NCBI GenBank assembly: GCA_021803885.1
Contig: JAJZKY010000026.1
Span: forward strand, 1 to 14,742
Length of the DNA stretch: 14,742 nucleotides
DNA from: Planctomycetota bacterium
Lineage (GTDB): Bacteria; Planctomycetota; Phycisphaerae; WQYP01; JAJZKY01
Direction: 5' to 3'
Positions 1 to 5,304 of this stretch are shown one piece after another (positions within the stretch are counted from its first letter, which is position 1; each line of letters begins with the position of its first letter). The position numbers and the translations under genes were made by a program. The notes under the pieces were generated by a model. That model was not told where the DNA came from and searched no databases. It saw only the letters and a program-made list of their open reading frames with translations.

Positions 1-385
1 AAACGGAGCGAGGTCAGGCGCGGAACTCAAGCCACTTAGAAATGACCCTTCGCGCACTCGTGCAGGTGCAGCGCTGCTCCTGTTTGGTCATAGGATTGAA
101 GATGCAGTACCCCCGGTTACACGATGAAGCCGTCAACCTCCCGTCGGACGGAGCGGTGCCGCTGGTTGTCCGTTGTTCGGGAGGTCCGCAGCGCACTAAC
201 TTGGCTTGAACAAAGGCGTCTACGAGACCGACGCTGAGTAACCATCGTCGGGTCACACAGGTCTCGGGTGGCCTATCGGTAATACACGTCATCCCATCGC
301 CCAAAGTGGTGTGAGCGGCAGGAGTCTTGACGCAAGGTACATCGCAGGACAAAGGGGCATAGCCACCCAATTCGCCGGACGCTGT
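1..385. other. Region without a recognisable gene
   Basis: I see no supported gene, RNA gene or terminator in this stretch. A frame of about 118 codons on the minus strand (370 to 14, TTG start) is open, but it is Cys- and Arg-rich, has no recognisable domain and no ribosome binding site. A 55-codon ATG frame on the plus strand (42-209) is equally featureless. The stretch lies just downstream of the stop of the GH18 remnant and may be degraded sequence or ordinary intergenic DNA. Confidence 0.5.
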
Positions 386-1063
386 TCAGTATTTATTCAC
401 GGCACTTGTCGTGGCCAGGACGTTGAAGTACTGCGTGCTCTCAAAGGGGTAACGCCACGCGTCAATGCCTCCCAGGTGATCGGCGATTGCGAAGTTGAGC
501 CGCGCCTGGATAGATTGCGGCGTGTCATCCCACCAGATCTTGCTTCCCACGTTGTACTGGTTGATGAAGTTCTGGAGCGCGGTGGCCGTGGCGGCATTGT
601 ACGTGCCGTACGCGGATGTCCCCACCTGCGATGGGACCGCCCACGACTGGAACTCTTCGACGGCCTGCTGGGTGTACGACCCGTAATACCCATCTGCCCA
701 CAGGTAGATGGGCCAGTTGCCCAGGGGGGTGTTGGAGTTGATCGCATGAATGTCGTTCACGATGTTAACCAGACTCTGGAGGTCCTGGACGGCCGGGCTG
801 TACTGGTTCACGTTATTGGTCGTGTACGTAGTCCCGGTCGGAGCCGTGGCCTGCGTGCCGGTCGTGAAGAACATTTCCGCCTGGTTGGGATCCCAGTACG
901 TCTTGATGTTGTCCTGCGCCACCATCTGCTCAATGGACCGGTCGGTGGAGTAGTTGGTGTTGGGGTTGGTGCCAGACACCCCGGTCACCCCGGACGTTGG
1001 CGACATCAACCACGAGTACCCGTACGGGGCCAGTCCCATCAGGATCTTGCCAGGAGGAGTGTC
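386..1063 (-). pseudogene. C-terminal remnant of a GH18 glycoside hydrolase with an inserted peptidoglycan-binding-like module
   Basis: This minus-strand frame encodes the end of a family 18 glycosidase (chitinase/spore-cortex-hydrolase fold). It begins with the conserved TPPGKI-L-MGLAPYGYSW stretch that opens the second half of the GH18 barrel. It ends with the IWWDD...SIQARL...LGGIDAWR segment (final helix and strand beta-8) and a natural stop at 386-388. Between them lies a segment of about 95 residues with PG_binding_1 character: a V-x-x-LQ pattern, then DGYYGSYTQQAVEEFQ, then YGTYNAATATALQNF. The N-terminal half with the catalytic DxxDxDxE motif is absent. Upstream, the reading frame runs antisense into the sqd1 coding region and meets a stop at 1106-1108. 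The first internal ATG (1037-1039) has no ribosome binding site, so I treat the fragment as untranslated. The open frame has no internal stop or frameshift, which suggests recent truncation. The GH18 assignment is firm; the insert assignment is good but made by eye. Confidence 0.8.
1052..1057 (+). promoter_or_regulatory. Ribosome binding site of sqd1
   Basis: AGGAGG stands 10 bases before the GTG at 1068-1070 and decides the start of the UDP-sulfoquinovose synthase. Read on the minus strand, the same bases are the two proline codons (CCT CCT) of the conserved TPPGKI motif of the GH18 remnant. The translation signal therefore lies inside the broken neighbouring gene. I could not find a convincing promoter upstream within the remnant. 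Confidence 0.8.
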
Positions 1064-1067
1064 TAGC

Positions 1068-2255
1068 GTGGGTCGACAACGGATCCTCGTTCTCGGAGGC
1101 GACGGCTACCTAGGGTGGCCTACAGCAATGCATTTTTCAGCGGCCGGCTTTGATGTCACGTTAGTGGACAATCTCTCCAAGCGTCGGTGGGAACAGGAGC
1201 TTGGTGTCAAACCGCTCATCCCGCTCCCGACCTTGCTTCGACGGGTGGAAGCGTGGACCGAAGTTACAGGTAGAAGCATCCGCTGCTATGTCGGGGACAT
1301 CACGAACTTTGACTTTATTGACTCTGTGATCGCCGAAGTTCGTCCGGACACGGTCATTCACTACGGAGAGCAGCCGTCCGCCCCGTTTTCCATGCGTGAT
1401 CGAGAGCATGCGGTATTTACGCAGGTCAACAATGTGGTGGGGACTCTCAACTTGATATTTTCGGTGTACAGCCACTGCGCGGACACGCACCTTGTCAAGT
1501 TGGGAACGATGGGTGAATACGGGACCCCGGACATCGACATCGAGGAAGGCTACATAACGGTTACACACAAGGGGCGCCAGGACCGCCTTCCTTACCCGAA
1601 GCAGCCGCACTCGTTCTATCACTTGTCCAAAGTGCATGACAGCCATAATCTTCTTTTTGCCGCCCGCACTTGGAACCTTAAGGTTACCGACCTTAACCAG
1701 GGAGTGGTCTACGGCGTCTCGACTCCTGAGACCAGGCTCCACGGTGACCTCGTAACCAGCTTCCACTACGACGAGACGTTTGGAACGGTGATAAACCGAT
1801 TTCTGGTTCAGGCCGCCCGAGGTATTCCCCTGACCGTATACGGCTCCGGCGGTCAACGTCGTGGGTTTCTGAATATCCTCGATACCCTGCAGTGCGTGGA
1901 GCTGGCGTGTCGGAACCCAGCGCTTCCCGGGGAGTTTCGTGTTTTCAACCAGTTCACCGAAGAGTTCACGGTCGGGGAGCTCGCGGACAAAGTGCGGTTG
2001 GCCGGGGCTCAACTCGGACGGGAGGTCAAGAAGGAGAGCGTCGAGAACCCACGCTTCGAGAAGGAAAGCCACTACTATGCGGCCACGCGCACAGGGCTCA
2101 TGGATCTGGGTCTGGAGCCGCATCTGCTGACCATCGACGTAGTCTGCGAAATGTTAAATGAAGTGATCGGTCACGCGGAAGACGTCAACGAAGAGTCGGT
2201 CTGGCCGAAGACGCTGTGGGTGCCCAAACGAGACCCCGCCGATGCTAGGGTATAA
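1068..2255 (+). CDS. sqd1: UDP-sulfoquinovose synthase (SQD1/SqdB family)
   Basis: This 395-residue extended-SDR enzyme is predicted to make UDP-sulfoquinovose from UDP-glucose and sulfite in the cytoplasm, using bound NAD. The match to the plant and cyanobacterial SQD1/SqdB family is close along the whole length. The nucleotide-binding loop reads GGDGYLGW (residues 10-17). Family blocks follow: VGDITNFDF (75-83), HYGEQPSAPFSMRDREHAV, TQVNNVVGTLNL, LGTMGEYGTPDIDIEEGYIT, PYPKQP, and NQGVVYGV. The catalytic residues expected from Arabidopsis SQD1 (Thr145, Tyr182, Lys186) correspond to Thr147, Tyr184 and Lys188, with the family His next to the Tyr (YHLSK). The frame is open further upstream, but the GTG at 1068 has an ideal AGGAGG and puts the Rossmann motif at the expected position. 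It is first in a four-gene plus-strand run that includes a flippase-like protein, a GT2 and an epimerase, which points to a surface glycan. The related archaeal Agl3 serves S-layer glycosylation. No SqdX-like transferase is visible here. Confidence 0.95.
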   Translation: MGRQRILVLGGDGYLGWPTAMHFSAAGFDVTLVDNLSKRRWEQELGVKPLIPLPTLLRRVEAWTEVTGRSIRCYVGDITNFDFIDSVIAEVRPDTVIHYGEQPSAPFSMRDREHAVFTQVNNVVGTLNLIFSVYSHCADTHLVKLGTMGEYGTPDIDIEEGYITVTHKGRQDRLPYPKQPHSFYHLSKVHDSHNLLFAARTWNLKVTDLNQGVVYGVSTPETRLHGDLVTSFHYDETFGTVINRFLVQAARGIPLTVYGSGGQRRGFLNILDTLQCVELACRNPALPGEFRVFNQFTEEFTVGELADKVRLAGAQLGREVKKESVENPRFEKESHYYAATRTGLMDLGLEPHLLTIDVVCEMLNEVIGHAEDVNEESVWPKTLWVPKRDPADARV

Positions 2256-2288
2256 CCTGTCACACGCGAAGGGGTACAGGAGCCGGTC

Positions 2289-3236
2289 TTGAAACGGGCG
2301 GTCCGGTTTGGGATTCCTCTCGTCGTGACGGTCGTCTTAGGTTACTTGTTGTTGCGCCGCATATCACTTGCGGAAATGGTGAAACTCGCATCCGGCATCT
2401 CGCCGGTCGCGGGTGTCGTGTTAATTTTGCTGACGGCGCTGTTTGTTGGGTTGCGCGGATTACGATTTCGAGCAGTCATCTCTACGCAGCTTGCTCCCAA
2501 TGGCTTTATTGGCCCGGCGGCCGCGTACACTCTTTCGGCGCAACTTCTGCCAGGTGGTGCGGGGGAACTGACCTTGCCGGTGCTTCTGTCGCCACTTGGA
2601 ATCTCCGCCGGACAAAGTATGGCGATGTTGGTGGTGTGCCGTCTGCTCGACCTCGTCCTGTCTCTCACCCTTGGAGCAGTCCTCTGGGTGCTCATAGGTA
2701 CGACGGGGTCGCACCTGCCTATGGTCGGTCTGGGTGCCTCGGTCATCATAGTTATGGTCGCGTCCCTGTTATTTGTTCCCGCCGTGCAACGACACCTGAG
2801 TGCATGGCTCGATACCGTCATCGCCAGGCGGCCATCCAAACTGGTTGTGATGACAAGAGAGGCGGTCGCAACCGTGGCCGGTTTCTCCGGTATGCGTGTG
2901 CTGCGAGTGGTGGCTCTCACTTTGATGCTTAAGCTTCTGGCCAGCAGCTTTTACTACTTCCTCGCGTTGATTCTCCAGGCGCGACTGAGTTTTCTGCAGG
3001 TCGCGCTCGCCACCCAGCTCAGCACATTGTTCATGGCGGTGCCCGTGCAGGGGGTGGCCGGGTTAGGCACCGTGGACGCCTGGTGGGCGCTGTCGTTGAA
3101 GCTGGTCGGCCTGCCAACGACGACGGCCATTTACTATGCGATCATCTTTCACTTCTCGTATTTGCTGGCGACGGCCGCTCTTGGTATTTGGCCGCTCGTG
3201 AGGCGAGTTGGATCTCTGTCAGGGAGGCTTGCCTGA
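2289..3236 (+). CDS. Flippase-like integral membrane protein (LPG_synthase_TM/UPF0104 family)
   Basis: This is a 315-residue polytopic membrane protein with about eight hydrophobic segments. It has the hallmarks of the lysylphosphatidylglycerol-synthase transmembrane family: an RGLRFR turn near residues 56-61, the QLLPGGAGELTLP block at 85-97, and CRLLDL at 117-122. Members without the soluble aminoacyl-transferase domain, like this one, often sit beside polyprenyl-phosphate glycosyltransferases and are described as flippase-like. It is therefore not an MprF. The start is a TTG preceded by AGGAG (2278-2282) at 6 bases. No better in-frame start is evident. It lies 33 bases after sqd1 and its stop is one base before the next start, so the genes are probably co-transcribed. 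A role in moving a lipid-linked sugar across the membrane is inferred from context only. Confidence 0.8.
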   Translation: MKRAVRFGIPLVVTVVLGYLLLRRISLAEMVKLASGISPVAGVVLILLTALFVGLRGLRFRAVISTQLAPNGFIGPAAAYTLSAQLLPGGAGELTLPVLLSPLGISAGQSMAMLVVCRLLDLVLSLTLGAVLWVLIGTTGSHLPMVGLGASVIIVMVASLLFVPAVQRHLSAWLDTVIARRPSKLVVMTREAVATVAGFSGMRVLRVVALTLMLKLLASSFYYFLALILQARLSFLQVALATQLSTLFMAVPVQGVAGLGTVDAWWALSLKLVGLPTTTAIYYAIIFHFSYLLATAALGIWPLVRRVGSLSGRLA

Positions 3237-3237
3237 A

Positions 3238-4299
3238 ATGATGTCGACGCTGCGCCTGTTTGGCGTCCTAACCGGGGTCGTTCTCGCCGTCGTCTATTTC
3301 TGGCTGAAGCGGCGAGGACGAATTGAACGAGATTCGTGGTGGATCGCACTTACCATGGCACTCATACTCGTTTCCTTGTTCCCTTCGGTGGTTTCGGTGC
3401 CCGCCGGTGTTCTCTCCTTGTCGCATCTCAAAGCCGGCCGAATCATAACCTTGTTGTTGCTGGCGACGGGCGTCACGTTGGTCCTCTTGTTGGCGCAGCG
3501 TTCGAAAACCGAGCGGCTTTCGCGACAGCTCACTAAGACAATCGATCACATCACCATGAGCGACTTCGAAAGGCGCTATCCGGAAGGGATTCTGGGCGAC
3601 ATTTTGCTTATCATTCCGGCGTTCAACGAGGCGCAGAACATTGCATCTGTGATACAGGCAGTGCCTCCCCGAGTGTTAGGTCAATCTGTGTCAATATTGG
3701 TGGTCGTGGATGGCGGGTCGGACGGGACGGCCACCGTGGCAGCCCAAACGGGGGTCCTTGTCTGCGAATCGCCGTTTAACCGTGGACAAGGTGCGGCGTC
3801 GCGGGTCGGATACCAACTTGCTCTCAAGTACGGAGTTCCATACGTAGCTACCATGGACGCCGACGGTCAACACCATCCTGAAGAACTGGAAAATTTGCTG
3901 CGACCGCTTCTTGAGAGTCAGGCAGATATTGTTCAAGGGTCTCGTCAATTGGGGATGTATGAAGCAGACGACTCGACGAGGGCGGTTGGTGTCTGGTTCT
4001 TTAGTCGCTTCCTTACGTTGCTGACGGGACATCAAATTACCGATTCATCAAATGGGTTTCGTGCCATGCGGTCCGAGGTCGCGGCGACGCTCCCTCTGTA
4101 CGAGGATCAGTACCATTCGTCGGAGTTGTTGGCCACCGCAGCGCGGCTGGGGTACCGAATCGTCGAACGCCCGGTAACTATAAGCCGGCGGCAGTCTGGG
4201 CAGGCGAAGAAGGGCCGGAATCTCATCTACGGATTTCGTTTTGGCCGTATCATGCTGCGAGCCTGGATCCGCAGGCTGTCTTCAACCGATCGGGTATGA
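3238..4299 (+). CDS. DUF2304-GT2 fusion, polyprenyl-phosphate glycosyltransferase-like
   Basis: The 353-residue protein joins two parts that are often separate neighbouring genes. Residues 1 to about 105 form a small membrane domain with three hydrophobic helices (about 4-22, 34-51 and 69-86), followed by a charged stretch, as in DUF2304 proteins. Residues about 120-345 form a family 2 glycosyltransferase of the dolichyl/polyprenyl-phosphate sugar synthase kind: IPAFNE (126-131), VDGGSDGT (157-164), the nucleotide-binding DADGQHHP (207-214), VQGSRQ, and the acceptor-side DSSNGFRAM block (269-277). The catalytic face should be cytoplasmic, transferring a sugar from an NDP or UDP donor to a lipid phosphate. 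ATG 3238 follows GGGAGG (3222-3227) by 10 bases; the adjacent ATG at 3241 and an upstream TTG at 3208 are alternatives. The sugar is unknown. With sqd1 two genes upstream, sulfoquinovose is a candidate, by inference only. Confidence 0.85.
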   Translation: MMSTLRLFGVLTGVVLAVVYFWLKRRGRIERDSWWIALTMALILVSLFPSVVSVPAGVLSLSHLKAGRIITLLLLATGVTLVLLLAQRSKTERLSRQLTKTIDHITMSDFERRYPEGILGDILLIIPAFNEAQNIASVIQAVPPRVLGQSVSILVVVDGGSDGTATVAAQTGVLVCESPFNRGQGAASRVGYQLALKYGVPYVATMDADGQHHPEELENLLRPLLESQADIVQGSRQLGMYEADDSTRAVGVWFFSRFLTLLTGHQITDSSNGFRAMRSEVAATLPLYEDQYHSSELLATAARLGYRIVERPVTISRRQSGQAKKGRNLIYGFRFGRIMLRAWIRRLSSTDRV

Positions 4300-4336
4300 T
4301 GCCCGGTCGACTTTCGTTGCGGGGAGAGGGTTAGCA

Positions 4337-5275
4337 GTGTCTATCTCCGAGCAGTCGATTCTGGTGGTGGGCGGTGCAGGCTTTATAGGGACCAATCTGG
4401 TCAATGAACTTAACCGCGTCGGGACACCGGTGCACGTTTTCGACAACCTGTCGGTCGGCACCACCTATGTGAATACGGAAGACGTGACGGTCGGGGACGT
4501 TGAGGACTTTGATGCCATAAAGCGGTGCATCGAAGAACAGGGGACGACCATGATCGTGAACCTCGCCGCTCAAACAGGAGTTCCCATTTCGGTCGAAAAC
4601 CCGATGGCCGACTTCCGCGCAAACGCCCTGGGCACGATCAATGTGCTGGAAGCCGCGAGACAGACCCACGTTGAGTCCGTGCTGATGGTCTCCTCGAACG
4701 CTGCCGTAGGCGCGGGTGAGCAACCCACCACTGAAAGGTCTTTCCCCTCGCCGATCTCCCCCTATGGAGCCCACAAGCTTTACACGGAGACGATAAGTCA
4801 GGTTTACAGACGGTGTTACGGTCTGAAGTGTACGACCGTGCGCCTGGCGAATGTCTTCGGGCCCTACTCGACCCATAAGTCCAGTGTTGTTAGCAGCTGG
4901 TTCAAGCGGATTCTCGACGGTGAGCCGATCGTGCTGTATGGCGGCGGGGATTCAACACGGGACTTCGTTCATGTAGAGGATGTAGTCCGGATCCTGTATC
5001 GTTTACTAACCGCAGACGACACCGAGTCGCTTTACAGTGTCGGAACAGGGGTGGAGACAGGAGTTGCCGCCCTGGTGGAGTTGATACGCAGTGTAACTGG
5101 CCGGGACTTCGAAGTGGTTCACCGGCCGCTTCGGCCCGGTGAGATCCGCCGAAACTTCTCGGACGTCACGAAGCTCCTAAAGATACTGCCCGACGACTTT
5201 CGGTTTATACCGTTGACCGCCGGATTGTCACGCACCTGGGATTGGTTTTGTGAAGAGCATTCCGTTAGACAATAG
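4337..5275 (+). CDS. NAD-dependent nucleotide-sugar epimerase/dehydratase (extended SDR)
   Basis: This 312-residue cytoplasmic enzyme belongs to the UDP-glucose 4-epimerase/dTDP-glucose dehydratase group. Visible motifs are the NAD-binding GGAGFIG (12-18), the acidic end of the second strand (FDNLSVG), LAAQTGVPISVENP, the active-site Ser region MVSSNAAVG (117-125), the catalytic Tyr143/Lys147 pair in SPYGAHK, RLANVFGPY, and the C-terminal RPLRPGEIRRNFSD substrate-side block. The length fits the family. The exact substrate cannot be read from the motifs; UDP-glucose, UDP-GlcNAc and uronate epimerases all share them. The GTG at 4337 follows the purine-rich GGGGAGAGGG (4321-4330) by 6 bases. The frame is open upstream into the preceding gene but offers no better start. 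It lies 37 bases after the GT2 fusion and likely supplies another donor sugar for the same glycan. Confidence 0.9.
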   Translation: MSISEQSILVVGGAGFIGTNLVNELNRVGTPVHVFDNLSVGTTYVNTEDVTVGDVEDFDAIKRCIEEQGTTMIVNLAAQTGVPISVENPMADFRANALGTINVLEAARQTHVESVLMVSSNAAVGAGEQPTTERSFPSPISPYGAHKLYTETISQVYRRCYGLKCTTVRLANVFGPYSTHKSSVVSSWFKRILDGEPIVLYGGGDSTRDFVHVEDVVRILYRLLTADDTESLYSVGTGVETGVAALVELIRSVTGRDFEVVHRPLRPGEIRRNFSDVTKLLKILPDDFRFIPLTAGLSRTWDWFCEEHSVRQ

Positions 5276-5284
5276 GGCCCGAGG

Positions 5285-5304
5285 CGCGTTTAAGGAAGAA
5301 CGCG
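5285..5304. terminator. Possible bidirectional hairpin between converging genes
   Basis: CGCGTT (5285-5290) and AACGCG (5299-5304) are perfect inverted arms around an 8-base loop. They overlap a second possible pairing, the palindrome GAACGCGTTC (5298-5307). The hairpin sits exactly where the plus- and minus-strand operons meet, and part of it lies in the last codons of the YfhO-family gene. No run of T follows on either side, so an intrinsic terminator is doubtful. Confidence 0.25.

Noticed and set aside
14..370. Open frame of 118 codons on the minus strand
   Set aside because: It has a TTG start without a ribosome binding site, nine or so scattered cysteines, an arginine-rich composition and no recognisable domain. 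It looks like a chance open frame in GC-rich DNA.
311..1066. Long plus-strand frame of 251 codons over the GH18 remnant
   Set aside because: It is the Arg/Val/Gly-rich antisense shadow of the GH18 reading frame, with no domain and no ribosome binding site.
954..1067. Upstream extension of the sqd1 frame (38 further codons)
   Set aside because: It is antisense to the conserved GH18 sequence, the family begins close to the Rossmann strand, and the GTG at 1068 has an ideal AGGAGG.
2256..2280. CCTGT...ACAGG inverted repeat before the flippase-like gene
   Set aside because: The stem is only five bases with a 15-base loop. It would partly cover the ribosome binding site but is too weak to call a regulatory element.
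4241..4336. Upstream extension of the epimerase frame into the GT2 gene
   Set aside because: The extension reads a cysteine- and glycine-rich sequence with no family similarity. GTG 4337 has a purine-rich ribosome binding site and puts the NAD loop at residue 12.
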